A DNA stretch of 64,000 nt from Sphingomonas_Q fennica_A (lineage in GTDB: Bacteria > Pseudomonadota > Alphaproteobacteria > Sphingomonadales > Sphingomonadaceae). Location: positions 1 through 64,000 of the forward strand of contig JAQIJD010000010.1 of assembly GCA_036946415.1 (NCBI GenBank). The letters run 5' to 3'. Within the stretch, counting starts at the first letter, position 1, and every line of letters starts with the position of its first letter. The notes beneath the pieces were generated by a model. The model was not told the origin of the DNA, did no database searches, and was given only the letters and a program-made list of their open reading frames with translations. A program made the position numbers and the translations under genes. Below, piece by piece: positions 7,566 through 16,566 of this stretch.

Positions 7566-8576
7566 ATGAGCTACAGCCTTCCGCATCCGCCTGTGTTCGT
7601 CTCGGCCGAGGCGGTGCGCGCCGTGTTCCGCTGGGAGGATGCGATCCGCGCGCTCCAGTCGGCCTACGGGCGCGATCCGTCGCCGGCATCGATACCGCCC
7701 CGCACGATCGCGCAGCAGGACCGGGCCTGGCTGCGGACCTTGCCGGCCGCGCCGGCCGGAGGCCGGTATTTCGGCGCCAAGCTGATGGGGATGGCGATGG
7801 CGGCAGCCGCGCCGACCGTCGAATATGTCGTGGTGCTGTTCGATCGCGAAACCAGCCGGATCGCCGCCTTCATCGATGCCAATGCGCTGACCGCCTTCCG
7901 CACCGCGGCAACCTCTGCCGCCGCGCTCGACCGGCTCGCCCCGCCCGGCGCGGGCCGGCTGGCCGTGATCGGCAGCGGGCTGGAGGCCGGCATGCACACG
8001 CGGGCCTTCGCCAGCGTCCGCGCGCTCACCGACATCGTCGTCTTCAGCCCCACCGAGGCGCGCCGGCAGGCGTTCGCCGAGGCGGCGGCGGCGGATTTCG
8101 GCGTCGCCGCGCGCGCCGCGGCCTCCGCGCAGGCGGCCGTGGACGGCGCCGACATCGTCCTGGCCGCGGCCCGCTCGCGCGGCGAATTGCCGACCCTGTT
8201 CGGCGAATGGATCGCCCCCGGCGCCACGGTGGTCTCGATCGGCTCGACCGTGCCGTCGCAGCGCGAGATCGACGTGTCCGTCGCGGCCCGGGCCGACCTG
8301 ATCGTCTGCGATGCGCTGGAGGAGGTGCTCGACGAAACGGGCGACATGCTCGCCGCGAAGGACGCCGGCATCGACGTTCACGCCAAGGCCTATTCCCTGG
8401 CCCAGTTGATGAGCGGCGCGATCGAGACGCAGCGCCTCGCCGCGCGCGCGCCGATGTTCAAGTCGGTGGGCGGGGGCCTTCAGGACATCGTCGTCGCCGA
8501 ACTGGTGCTCGGTCGCGCGATCGAGGCAGGCCTGGCCGTGCCGCTGCCGATGGTCTTCGAATCCAAATCGATCTGA
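7566..8576 (+). CDS. Ornithine cyclodeaminase / mu-crystallin family protein
   Basis: A 336-residue NAD(P)-dependent enzyme of the OCD/mu-crystallin family, which includes ornithine and lysine cyclodeaminases, alanine dehydrogenases and ketimine reductases. Markers are FGAKLMGM near residue 76, the Rossmann loop LAVIGSGLEAGMHTRAF near 135-151 and a C-terminal FKSVGGGLQDIVVAELVLG. ATG 7566 follows CTGGAGCG; an in-frame ATG at 7548 is less well placed. It begins a rightward operon with the DapA-like enzyme and the aldehyde dehydrogenase. A role in amine, imine or amino acid handling during degradation is inferred. Confidence 0.85.
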   Translation: MSYSLPHPPVFVSAEAVRAVFRWEDAIRALQSAYGRDPSPASIPPRTIAQQDRAWLRTLPAAPAGGRYFGAKLMGMAMAAAAPTVEYVVVLFDRETSRIAAFIDANALTAFRTAATSAAALDRLAPPGAGRLAVIGSGLEAGMHTRAFASVRALTDIVVFSPTEARRQAFAEAAAADFGVAARAAASAQAAVDGADIVLAAARSRGELPTLFGEWIAPGATVVSIGSTVPSQREIDVSVAARADLIVCDALEEVLDETGDMLAAKDAGIDVHAKAYSLAQLMSGAIETQRLAARAPMFKSVGGGLQDIVVAELVLGRAIEAGLAVPLPMVFESKSI

Positions 8577-8586
8577 AAGGACTGCC

Positions 8587-9597
8587 ATGGCGAGCTATAC
8601 CAAAAGCGAGGCGCGGGACTGGGCGCGCGAGAAGATGAACGGTGTCGCGCAGGTCACCATCCCGACGATGACGTCCGACTTCCGGCGGCTGAACGAGAAG
8701 GCCGTCCGCCACGACGTGCGGCTGGCGATCGAGCATGGCTTCATCGGCTCGCTCGCCGTCTCGGAAGTGCCGCTGTCGGAAGCCGAACATGATCTGTTCC
8801 AGCAGGTCATGGTCGACGAGGCCAAAGGCGGGTTCATGGTCGTGCACCACGCCGTATTCGACACGCTCGAGAACAATATCGAGATGGTCAGGAAGGCGGA
8901 GGCGAACGGCTGCGAACTCGTCCTGCTCGGCTATCCGCCGCACTTCTATCCGAAATCGCTCGACGAGGTCTATGACTATAGCAAGGCGATCATCGATGCG
9001 ACGAACCTTGCGGTGATGCTGTTTCCCGTGCCGACCTGGGGCTTCGGCCGGCTGCATCCCGCGGACATTCCGGTCCCCGTCCTGCGGCGACTGGTCGACG
9101 ATTGCCCGAACGTGGTGGCGATCAAGGCCGAGGGCGGGATGCCCTACATCATGTCGGCGATCGAAGTGCATCGTGAATTCCACAAGGATGTCGTGATCTC
9201 GTCGCCGCTCGAATATGAATATCTGACGCTCGGGCAACTGATCGACATCCCGTTCTGCGGCACCAACTACAGCGCCTTCTTCGGGCCGACGATTCCGCGG
9301 GCGCATAAGTTGATGCAGGCAAAGAAGTTCGACGAAGTGACCGAGATCTTCTATCAGCTCGATCCGATGCGCAAGGCCGTGGCGACGCTGGGCTTCGGCG
9401 GGCAGGGCCTGTCCAACCGGCTGCTGTGGAAATATCAGGCCTGGTTGCAGGGCTATAACGGCGGCCCGATCCGGCACCCGACCGCGCGCGTCCACGCCCG
9501 CGATATGACGATGCTGCGAAGCGCGACGAAGGCGGCCGGGCTGAACCCGACCGAAAGCCCCGACGAGGACTTCTTCGTCGGCCGCAACCCCGCCTGA
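8587..9597 (+). CDS. Dihydrodipicolinate synthase family aldolase/lyase
   Basis: A 336-residue class I Schiff-base aldolase of the DapA/NAL superfamily, longer than the usual 290-300. The barrel begins AQVTIPTMTSDFRRLNE. The Schiff-base lysine is in NVVAIKAEGG near residue 182, and YPPHFYPKS occupies the position of the conserved tyrosine loop. Housekeeping DapA is unlikely given the catabolic neighbours. Members in such settings split or hydrate keto-acids, for example hydratase-aldolases acting on ring-fission side chains. It starts 10 bases after the upstream gene with AAAGGA as ribosome site and is followed by an aldehyde dehydrogenase that could oxidise an aldehyde it releases. Confidence 0.88.
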   Translation: MASYTKSEARDWAREKMNGVAQVTIPTMTSDFRRLNEKAVRHDVRLAIEHGFIGSLAVSEVPLSEAEHDLFQQVMVDEAKGGFMVVHHAVFDTLENNIEMVRKAEANGCELVLLGYPPHFYPKSLDEVYDYSKAIIDATNLAVMLFPVPTWGFGRLHPADIPVPVLRRLVDDCPNVVAIKAEGGMPYIMSAIEVHREFHKDVVISSPLEYEYLTLGQLIDIPFCGTNYSAFFGPTIPRAHKLMQAKKFDEVTEIFYQLDPMRKAVATLGFGGQGLSNRLLWKYQAWLQGYNGGPIRHPTARVHARDMTMLRSATKAAGLNPTESPDEDFFVGRNPA

Positions 9598-9641
9598 ACC
9601 GGCGCCCGCGGGTCTCCCGCATCTCCACGCAAGGAATTCCG

Positions 9642-11102
9642 ATGGTCGACGTCGAGGACAAGGGCCTGTTCCGCACCGCCGCCTACGTCAACGGGGCATG
9701 GGTGACGGACGGGGCGGAGGGCGCCCGTCAGCTCCGCAACCCGGCCAACGATGCCGTGCTGGGGGACATACCGCGGCTCGACGTCGCGCAGACGCGTGCG
9801 GCGATCGAGGCGGCCCATGCCGCCGGGCCGGCATGGCGCGCCCGGACGGGCAAGGAGCGTTCGATCGTGCTCCGGCGGTGGTTCGACCTGATCGTCGCGC
9901 ATGCCGACGATCTCGCCCGGCTGATGACCAGCGAGCAGGGCAAGCCGCTGGCCGAGGCGAAGGGCGAGGTCGCCTATGCGGCGTCGTTCGTCGAATGGTT
10001 CGCCGAGGAGGCGAAGCGCGTGAAGGGCGACGTGATGGCCGCCACCGAACGCGGCCGGCGGATCGTGACGCTGAAGGAGCCGGTCGGCGTCTGCGCGGCG
10101 ATCACGCCCTGGAACTTCCCGGCGGCGATGATCACCCGCAAGGCCGCGCCGGCGCTGGCGGCCGGCTGCACGATGGTGGTGAAGCCGGCCGAGCAGACCC
10201 CGCTGACCGCGCTGGCGCTGGCCGAGCTGGCGGAGCGCGCGGGGGTGCCGCCCGGCGTGTTCAACGTCGTGACGGGCAGCGCGCGCGTGATCGGCGGCGA
10301 ACTGACCGGCAATCCGCTGGTCCGCAAGATCACCTTCACCGGATCGACCGAGGTCGGCCGCATCCTGATCGCGCAGTCGGCCGGAACCATCAAGAAACTG
10401 TCGATGGAATTGGGTGGCAATGCCCCGTTCCTGGTGTTCGACGACGCCGACGTGCCGGCGGCCGTCGCCGGGCTGATCGCCACCAAATATCGCAACACCG
10501 GCCAGGCCTGCATCAGCGCCAACCGCATCTATGTGCAGGACGGGGTCTACGACGCCTTCACGCGGGCGCTGGCGGAGGCGGTGGCGGAGCTGCGCGTCGG
10601 CGACGGCTTCGAGGAGGGGGTCCAACAAGGTCCGCTGATCGATCGGGCGGCGGTCGACAAGGTCGAAGCGCATATCGCCGACGCGGTCGGCCGGGGGGCC
10701 GCTGTCGTGCAGGGCGGCAAGCGCCATGCGCGCGGCGGCCTGTTCTTCGAGCCGACCGTGCTGACCGGCGTGACGCAGGACATGCGCGTGTGCCGGGAGG
10801 AGACGTTCGGCCCGGTCGCGCCCGTGATCCGGTTCACCGACGAGGCCGAAGCGATCCGCATGGCCAACGATACGGAATTCGGCCTCGCCGCCTATCTGTT
10901 CGCGCGCGATGCGGAACGGATATGGCGCGTGTCGGCCGCGCTCGAGGCGGGCATGGTGGGCATCAACACCGGGCTGATCTCGAACGAGGTCGCGCCGTTC
11001 GGCGGCGTCAAGCAGTCCGGGCTGGGGCGCGAGGGCTCGATCTATGGCATCGACGAATATCTCGAGCTGAAATATCTCGCCTGGCACGGCGCGGGGGGCT
11101 GA
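9642..11102 (+). CDS. NAD(P)-dependent aldehyde dehydrogenase (succinate-semialdehyde dehydrogenase-like)
   Basis: A 486-residue soluble ALDH oxidising an aldehyde to an acid. The cofactor segment ITPWNFPAAMITRKAAPALA is near residues 150-170. The catalytic Glu lies in MELGGNAPFLVFDDAD near 257, and the nucleophilic Cys in NTGQACISANRIYVQ near 290. QQGPLID and the C-terminal APFGGVKQSGLGREGS are characteristic of the GabD/SSADH branch. It is probably last in the operon beginning at 7566. A closely similar enzyme lies at 50212-51678, which suggests that two pathways here make semialdehydes. Confidence 0.92.
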   Translation: MVDVEDKGLFRTAAYVNGAWVTDGAEGARQLRNPANDAVLGDIPRLDVAQTRAAIEAAHAAGPAWRARTGKERSIVLRRWFDLIVAHADDLARLMTSEQGKPLAEAKGEVAYAASFVEWFAEEAKRVKGDVMAATERGRRIVTLKEPVGVCAAITPWNFPAAMITRKAAPALAAGCTMVVKPAEQTPLTALALAELAERAGVPPGVFNVVTGSARVIGGELTGNPLVRKITFTGSTEVGRILIAQSAGTIKKLSMELGGNAPFLVFDDADVPAAVAGLIATKYRNTGQACISANRIYVQDGVYDAFTRALAEAVAELRVGDGFEEGVQQGPLIDRAAVDKVEAHIADAVGRGAAVVQGGKRHARGGLFFEPTVLTGVTQDMRVCREETFGPVAPVIRFTDEAEAIRMANDTEFGLAAYLFARDAERIWRVSAALEAGMVGINTGLISNEVAPFGGVKQSGLGREGSIYGIDEYLELKYLAWHGAGG

Positions 11103-11126
11103 CGGCGCACGCCCCGCCGCACCGCG

Positions 11127-12026
11127 TCAGTCGGCCAGCGCGCGCATCGTCTCCATCACCCAGCGCGTTCCCGAATCGTCCTTGCGGGTGACGTGATACT
11201 GGATGATCTCGTTCAGGGGCGGCATCGCGAACGGCAGCGGCTGCACCGTCAGCGGCAACAGATCGACGAAGGCATTCGCCAGCCGTTCCTGCAACACGCC
11301 GACGCGCTCCGTGCCGACCAGCAGGAACGGCACGGAGGAGAATTGGGTGGTGGTGATCTCGATCTTGCGCCGTTCGCGATAGACTTCGAGGTAGCGTTCG
11401 GCGAACGACAGTTCGCGCGCCGGGCCGATGCGCACGGCGACATGGCCGATCGTGCAGAACGTCTCGAGGTCGATCGGCTGGGCCATCACCCGGCTGCCGC
11501 TCCACCCCACCAGCACGTGCCGTTCGATGAACAGCGTCTCGCGCGGCTGGGTCGGCGACAGGAACGTGTCCGGCCCGATGACGAAATCGAGGTCGCCGCG
11601 ATCGAGCAGGTCCTGCACGCCCGGGCCGGTCGGGAAGATATCGATCTGCACGCCGGGGGCGGCCGCCTTCAGATGGCTGATGAAGCGCGAGACGAGCACG
11701 GTCAGGATATAGTCCGACGTGGCGATGCGGAACCGCCGCCGCGAGGTAAGCGGATCGAAGACGTTCGACACGCTGGCGAACTGCCCCGCCTGGACCATCA
11801 TCTGGCGGGCGAGCGGGCGCAATTCCTCGGCGAGCGGCGTCGCGATCATGCGCCGCCCCGTCGGCACCATCAGCTCGTCGGCGAAATAGGCGCGCAGGCG
11901 GGCGAGCGCGGCGCTGACCGCCGGCTGGGTCAGGTTCAGCCGTTCCGCGGCGCGGGAGACGCTGCCCACTTCCAGCAGCGTATCGAGTGCTACGACGAGA
12001 TTGAGGTCGAGGCCCTTGAACCGCAT
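11127..12026 (-). CDS. LysR family regulator, NodD-like branch
   Basis: A 299-residue LysR-type regulator. MRFKGLDLNLVVALDTLLEV with GSVSRAAERLNLTQPAVSAA is the NodD-like N-terminal winged helix, followed by a coiled linker and a substrate-binding domain starting RRRFRIATSDYILTVLVSRF. ATG 12026 is preferred over 12047 because the family consensus begins at that Met. It is divergent from the ring-cleavage operon at 12140 and is the natural activator of it, responding to an aromatic acid. AT-rich candidate boxes lie in the gap. Confidence 0.92.
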   Translation of the reverse strand: MRFKGLDLNLVVALDTLLEVGSVSRAAERLNLTQPAVSAALARLRAYFADELMVPTGRRMIATPLAEELRPLARQMMVQAGQFASVSNVFDPLTSRRRFRIATSDYILTVLVSRFISHLKAAAPGVQIDIFPTGPGVQDLLDRGDLDFVIGPDTFLSPTQPRETLFIERHVLVGWSGSRVMAQPIDLETFCTIGHVAVRIGPARELSFAERYLEVYRERRKIEITTTQFSSVPFLLVGTERVGVLQERLANAFVDLLPLTVQPLPFAMPPLNEIIQYHVTRKDDSGTRWVMETMRALAD

Positions 12027-12056
12027 GATCGCTCCTGACGAGGTCATAAGCGATAT

Positions 12057-12083
12057 TTATCGATACCGATCAAATCAATAACC
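12057..12083. promoter_or_regulatory. Candidate LysR box between divergent genes
   Basis: TTATCGATACCGATCAAATCAATAACC is markedly AT-richer than its surroundings. Its core TATCGAT-N3-GATC recurs, with a four-base spacer, on the reverse strand before the TBDR gene starting at 21039. Its location between the LysR gene and its presumed target operon fits an activator site. Confidence 0.4.
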
Positions 12084-12139
12084 TGTTGCGGCAGCATCCG
12101 CCCTTTTATGGCTCGGGCGAACGGATCGGAGAGGATAAT

Positions 12140-13270
12140 ATGGTCGCGGCGGGGCGGGACAGCCGCATCCTGGTGATCGGCGGCGGGATCGGCGGGCTCA
12201 CCGCGGCGATCGCGTTGCGTCGGCAAGGTTTTCCGGTCGACGTGATCGAGCGCGATCCCGACTGGACGGTCTATGGCGTCGGCATCATCCAGCAGGCGAA
12301 CGTCATCCGGGCGATGGCGCATCTGGGCCTCGTCGACGACTATCTCGATGCCGGGTCGCCGTTCGACCGGGTCGACATCTTCATCCCGACCGGCCAGCAG
12401 GTGGCCAGCGTGCCGACGCCCAAGCTGGTCGAAAACTACCCGGCCAATGTCGGCATCGGCCGGCCGGCGCTGCACAAGGTGCTGAGTGCGGCGACGATCG
12501 CCTCCGGCGCCACGGTGCGGCTGGGGGTGACCGCCGATCGCCTGGACGACGACGGCGAGGGCGTCGATGTCGTCTTCTCGGACGGCACGACCGGTCGCTA
12601 CGACATCGTCGTGGGCGCCGACGGCCTCTATTCGCAGACGCGCCGCGCGATCTTCGCCGATGCCCCCGTGCCGCAGTTCGCGGGGCAGGGCGTGTGGCGC
12701 TACAATTTCCCGCGCGATGATGGCGACGGGCGGATCGCGGTGTTCGAGGGGCCGACCGGCGTCGGCCTCGTCCCCACCTCGCCCACCCAGATGTACATGT
12801 ATGTGACCACCCCGGAACCCGGCAATCCGCGCTACCCGCGCGAGGGGATCGCGGCGGTGATGCAGGCCAAGCTGGCCGGCGTGCCGGCGCCGCAGATCCG
12901 CGCGCTGGCCGCGACGATCAGCGACGATGCCGGCGTCGTCTACAAGCCGCTCGAGACGCTCATGCTCGAGGGACCGTGGCATGCGGGGCGGATCGTGCTG
13001 CTGGGCGATGCCGTCCACGCGACCACGCCGCATCTGGGCCAGGGCGCGGGCATGGCGATCGAGGACAGCATCGTGCTGGCCGAGGAACTGGCCGCGGCAT
13101 CGCACGATCCGGAGGCGGCGTTTGCGGCCTATCGGGCGCGCCGCTTCGATCGCTGTCGCTACATCGTGGAATCCTCCGCCGCCATCTGTGCGGCGCAGAT
13201 CGCCGGCCGGCGCGTCGATCAGGCGGCCGCCACCAAGGGCATGTTTGACGTGGTCGCGCAGCCGATCTGA
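12140..13270 (+). CDS. FAD-dependent aromatic-ring monooxygenase
   Basis: A 376-residue class A flavoprotein hydroxylase similar in size and motifs to salicylate and 3-hydroxybenzoate 6-hydroxylases. The dinucleotide fold is ILVIGGGIGGLTAAIALRRQ at residues 9-28. The DG motif is in DIVVGADGLYSQTRR, and the second FAD motif GDAVHATTPHLGQGAGMAIE is near 295. ATG 12140 is preceded by GGAGAGG; the ATG at 12086 lacks a good site. It would use NAD(P)H and O2 to hydroxylate, possibly with decarboxylation, a phenolic acid, producing the diol needed by the dioxygenase 24 bases downstream. Confidence 0.92.
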   Translation: MVAAGRDSRILVIGGGIGGLTAAIALRRQGFPVDVIERDPDWTVYGVGIIQQANVIRAMAHLGLVDDYLDAGSPFDRVDIFIPTGQQVASVPTPKLVENYPANVGIGRPALHKVLSAATIASGATVRLGVTADRLDDDGEGVDVVFSDGTTGRYDIVVGADGLYSQTRRAIFADAPVPQFAGQGVWRYNFPRDDGDGRIAVFEGPTGVGLVPTSPTQMYMYVTTPEPGNPRYPREGIAAVMQAKLAGVPAPQIRALAATISDDAGVVYKPLETLMLEGPWHAGRIVLLGDAVHATTPHLGQGAGMAIEDSIVLAEELAAASHDPEAAFAAYRARRFDRCRYIVESSAAICAAQIAGRRVDQAAATKGMFDVVAQPI

Positions 13271-13294
13271 CGGCGGCGGCACGAGGAGACGAAA

Positions 13295-14197
13295 ATGGCA
13301 CGAGTGAACGACATCCGCTACGTCGGCTACGGCGTGACCGACATGGAGACGGAGCGCGCCTTCTATCGCGACGTCTGGGGCCTGCGCGAGGTGCCGTCGG
13401 ACGACGGCATGGCCTATTTCGCCTGCGAGGGGCATGGCGAGCATCATGTCGTCCGCCTGCGCGCCAACGACGTCAACCGGATCGACGTGATCGCGCTCGC
13501 CACCGCCGACCACGCCTCGGTCGACGCATTGCACGACAAGGTGACGGCGGCCGGCTGCCGCATCATCTTCGGCCCCCGCGATCTCACCGCACCCGGCGGC
13601 GGCTACGGCTTCCGCTTCTTCTCGCCCGACGGCCTGCCGTTCGAGGTTTCGAGCGACGTCGCGTCCGGCCCGTTCCGCGCGATGAAGCGGTGGGACGGCG
13701 TGCCGCAGAAGATCAGCCACATCGTGCTGCACTCGCCCGATCACAAGGCGGCGATCGCCTTCTTCACCGATGTGCTGGGCTTCCGCCTGTCCGACTGGCT
13801 GGGCGACTTCATGGCGTTCCTGCGCTGCAACAGCGCGCACCATCGCCTCGCCTTCCTGCCGGGGCCGCCGTGCCTCAACCACGTCGCCTACGACATGCTG
13901 TCGGTCGACGACATGATGCGCGGCATCAGCCGCCTCCGGAAGAAGGGCACCGATCTGCGCTGGGGCCCCGGCCGCCACACCGCGGGCAACAATACCTTCA
14001 GCTATTTCACCACGCCGAACGGCTTCGCGGTCGAATATACGTCCGAACTGGACGAGGTGGATTTCGACACGCACGAACATCAGGTTCACGTCCCCAGCCC
14101 CGGCGTGATGGATCAATGGGGCATCGGCGTCGGCGGGCCGCAGACCATGCCGCATCCCGAAGCGGACAAGGGCCTGTTCCAGCCGGTGGAAGCCTGA
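13295..14197 (+). CDS. VOC-superfamily two-domain extradiol-type dioxygenase
   Basis: A 300-residue protein with two vicinal-oxygen-chelate modules, as in 2,3-dihydroxybiphenyl dioxygenase. Module one covers residues 5-125. Module two covers about 140-265 and shows the metal triad pattern: His in ISHIVLHS, His in LNHVAYDM and Glu in FAVEYTSEL. An NTFSYFTTPNG segment precedes the Glu as in type I extradiol enzymes. It would open a catechol- or hydroxylated-ring compound next to a hydroxyl group using Fe(II) and O2. It sits between the monooxygenase and the C-C hydrolase, exactly as in a meta-cleavage pathway. Confidence 0.88.
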   Translation: MARVNDIRYVGYGVTDMETERAFYRDVWGLREVPSDDGMAYFACEGHGEHHVVRLRANDVNRIDVIALATADHASVDALHDKVTAAGCRIIFGPRDLTAPGGGYGFRFFSPDGLPFEVSSDVASGPFRAMKRWDGVPQKISHIVLHSPDHKAAIAFFTDVLGFRLSDWLGDFMAFLRCNSAHHRLAFLPGPPCLNHVAYDMLSVDDMMRGISRLRKKGTDLRWGPGRHTAGNNTFSYFTTPNGFAVEYTSELDEVDFDTHEHQVHVPSPGVMDQWGIGVGGPQTMPHPEADKGLFQPVEA

Positions 14198-14200
14198 TCG

Positions 14201-15355
14201 ATGGCGCTGTTCCAATATTTCCCGAACTATGTCTGGAATCTCAGCCTCGCCATCGCGCTGGAGAGCGGCGGCCGCATCGGCGAGATCATGGACATGTGCG
14301 CCCCCATCCGAGAGGCGGCGGCGGCCGGCGAGGACGTCGGCACGCAGGCGTTCATGGAGCAATGGGTCAAGGTGGCCGATACGCTCGCGGACCTCGCCGG
14401 TGAGGACGAGGCGGCCGGCCGACTGTTCTCGGCCGGCGAGAAGCTGAAGCGCGCCGCCATCTATTTCCAGACGGCCGAGCGGATGCAGGGCCACGGCCAC
14501 CCCGGCCGGGACGAGACCTATGCCAAGGCGCGCGACTGCTTCACCCGCGGCATCGCCTTCGCCGGCGACGATGCGGTGCGCGTCACCATCCCGTACGAGG
14601 GTCGCGAATTGTCCGCGCTGTGGACCGAGGGCAGGGGCGAGGGCCCGCGTCCGGCGGTGATCTATTGCAACGGCCTCGACAGCACCAAGGAACTGCTCTG
14701 GTTCTCGCGCCTCCCCGAGGCGCTGGCGAAGCGCGGCATCTCCACGCTCTGCGTCGATCAGCCCGGCACGGGCGAGGCGCTGCGCCTCCACAACCTGCCT
14801 GCCACGCATGAGAGCGAGCGCTGGGCCTCGCCGTGGGTCGACTGGCTGGAGCGGCAGCCGCAGGTCGATCCCAAGCGTATCGGCATGACCGGCATCTCGC
14901 TCGGCGGCTATTTCGCGCCGCGCGCCGTGGCCTTCGAGCCGCGCTTCGCGGCGGGTGCCGTGTGGGGCGCCAACCACGACTGGGCCGAGGTGCAGCAGAA
15001 GCGCCTGCGCCGCGAGGGCGAGAACCCCGTGCCGCATTACTGGAACCATGTGATGTGGGTGTTCGGTGCTGCCGACATGGACGACTTCCACGCGAAGTCG
15101 AAGGGCATGACGCTCGACGGCGTGATGGAGCGGATCACGGTGCCCTTCCTCGTCACGCATGGCGAGCAGGACCGGCAGATCGCGCTCGACTACGCCCACC
15201 GCAGCTTCGATGCGCTCGGCAGTGAGGACAAGACGCTCAAGGTGTTCACGTCCCGCGAAGGCGGCGTCGAGCATGTCGGCGCCGACAACATGTCCTTCGG
15301 GCGCGACTTCATCGCGGACTGGTTCGCCGAACGGCTGGGCGGCCGCACCGCATGA
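14201..15355 (+). CDS. Alpha/beta hydrolase with helical N-terminal domain (2,6-dihydroxypseudooxynicotine hydrolase-like)
   Basis: A 384-residue hydrolase. The first 110 residues are helical (KLKRAAIYFQTAERMQGHGH). The alpha/beta core starts near residue 125, has the nucleophile elbow GISLGGY (Ser near 230), an acid in THGEQDRQI and a His in GGVEHVGADN. This layout matches the C-C hydrolase family of 2,6-dihydroxypseudooxynicotine hydrolase and related ester/ketone hydrolases. Here it probably cleaves a carbon-carbon bond of the ring-fission product. It follows the dioxygenase by 3 bases, and its stop overlaps the next ATG, implying coupled translation. Confidence 0.88.
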   Translation: MALFQYFPNYVWNLSLAIALESGGRIGEIMDMCAPIREAAAAGEDVGTQAFMEQWVKVADTLADLAGEDEAAGRLFSAGEKLKRAAIYFQTAERMQGHGHPGRDETYAKARDCFTRGIAFAGDDAVRVTIPYEGRELSALWTEGRGEGPRPAVIYCNGLDSTKELLWFSRLPEALAKRGISTLCVDQPGTGEALRLHNLPATHESERWASPWVDWLERQPQVDPKRIGMTGISLGGYFAPRAVAFEPRFAAGAVWGANHDWAEVQQKRLRREGENPVPHYWNHVMWVFGAADMDDFHAKSKGMTLDGVMERITVPFLVTHGEQDRQIALDYAHRSFDALGSEDKTLKVFTSREGGVEHVGADNMSFGRDFIADWFAERLGGRTA

Positions 15356-15783
15356 CCGCTGCGGGCGTCGTGCTGCGCGAGACGTTCGTCAGCATGGCCG
15401 TCAATACCGTCATCAGCATCGGCTTCTTCCTCGCCGTCTTCGGCCTGGGGAAGCCGGTGCCGGTCGCGGCGCTGGGGCCGGATTTCCTGCCCCAGTGCTT
15501 CATGGTGGCGCTGATGGGCTGCCTGATCCCGGCCGCGATCCTGCGCCGCAAGGCGGGGGCCGCCATCCGTGACGTCGTGCTGCGCGCGTTCGCCATCGCC
15601 GCCGTGGCGCTGGTCGTGGCGGGCGGCGGGGCCTGGGCGCTCACCGCCGCGATCGGCCCGGTGCCGATCGCCGCCGGCGCGGCGCTCGCGATCAAGGCGC
15701 TGTTCGGCGCGCTGCTCGCCGCCGCCACCACCCCGATCGCGGTTCGCGCCGCCTTGTCGCCCCAAACGGGATATTCCGCATGA
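15352..15783 (+). CDS. Small four-helix membrane protein of unknown function in the ring-cleavage operon
   Basis: I cannot assign this 143-residue protein to a named family. It has about four hydrophobic segments: around residues 10-30 (VSMAVNTVISIGFFLAVFGL), 42-62, 78-100 and 105-128. A basic loop RRKAGAAIRDV sits between segments two and three. No cofactor or catalytic motif is evident. Both its start and its end overlap neighbouring enzyme genes as ATGA, so it is made in step with the pathway. It could be a small permease subunit, a scaffold or a product exporter. Confidence 0.75.
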   Translation: MTAAGVVLRETFVSMAVNTVISIGFFLAVFGLGKPVPVAALGPDFLPQCFMVALMGCLIPAAILRRKAGAAIRDVVLRAFAIAAVALVVAGGGAWALTAAIGPVPIAAGAALAIKALFGALLAAATTPIAVRAALSPQTGYSA

Positions 15784-16559
15784 CCCGCCGCTTCGTCGAC
15801 CTGTCGATCACCCTCTCCAACGACGTGGTCAGCGATCCGCCGTTCATGCGGCCGAAGATCACCTATCAGACGCATCGCGAGACGGTGGCGGAGATGCAGC
15901 ATTTCTTCCCCGGCGTGACGGCCGAGGGTCTGCCCGGCGGCGCGGGTTTCGGTGCGGCCGAGTGGGTGACGCTGACGACCCACAACGGCACGCACCTCGA
16001 TGCGCCCTGGCATTACCACCCGACGATGGACGGCGGCGCCCGCGCGATCACGATCGACGAGGTGCCGCTCGACTGGTGCTTCCGCCCCGGCGTCAAACTC
16101 GATTTCCGCCACCTGCCCGACGGCCATGTCGTCTCCGCCGCCGAGGTCGAGACGGAGTTGCAGCGGATCGGCCACGTCCTCCAGCCGCTCGACATCGTGC
16201 TCGTCAACACGCGCGCCGGCGGGGCGCTGGGCGATCCCGCCTTCGTCGATATCGGCTGCGGCATGGGCTATGAAGCGACGATGTATCTGACGGAGCGCGG
16301 CGTGCGCGTGACGGGCACCGATGCGTGGAGCTGGGACGCGCCGTTCCGCTACACGGCGGAGCGCGTGAAGCAGACCGGCGACACGTCGCTGATCTGGGAA
16401 GGCCACAAGGCGGGGCGCGACATCGGCTATTGCCACATGGAGAAGCTGACCAACTTGGAAAGTCTGCCGCCGACCGGCTTCACCGTCAGCTGCTTCCCCG
16501 CCAAGATCGCCGGCGCGTCGGCCGGCTGGACGCGCGCCGTCGCCATTTTCGAGGAGTGA
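15780..16559 (+). CDS. Cyclase-family metal-dependent hydrolase (kynurenine formamidase-like)
   Basis: A 259-residue member of the cyclase/KynB family. The diagnostic metal-binding signature HNGTHLDAPWHY lies at about residues 65-76. Further conserved pieces are DIVLVNTRAG, GMGYEATMYL and GTDAWSWDAPF, and a C-terminal FTVSCFPAKIAGASAGWTRA. Known members hydrolyse N-formylkynurenine, cyclic amides or lactones, or isatin. In this operon it may hydrolyse a lactone or amide formed after ring opening. Its ATG overlaps the stop of the membrane protein gene. Confidence 0.9.
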   Translation: MTRRFVDLSITLSNDVVSDPPFMRPKITYQTHRETVAEMQHFFPGVTAEGLPGGAGFGAAEWVTLTTHNGTHLDAPWHYHPTMDGGARAITIDEVPLDWCFRPGVKLDFRHLPDGHVVSAAEVETELQRIGHVLQPLDIVLVNTRAGGALGDPAFVDIGCGMGYEATMYLTERGVRVTGTDAWSWDAPFRYTAERVKQTGDTSLIWEGHKAGRDIGYCHMEKLTNLESLPPTGFTVSCFPAKIAGASAGWTRAVAIFEE

Positions 16560-16566
16560 CCGGACC

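Noticed and set aside
8587..9597. Biosynthetic dapA
   Set aside because: The Schiff-base lysine is present, but the protein is about 40 residues longer than DapA and sits in a catabolic operon with OCD-like and ALDH genes.
12044..15274. 1076-codon minus-strand frame across the ring-cleavage operon
   Set aside because: It is antisense to three well-supported enzymes; composition is biased and no motif is visible.
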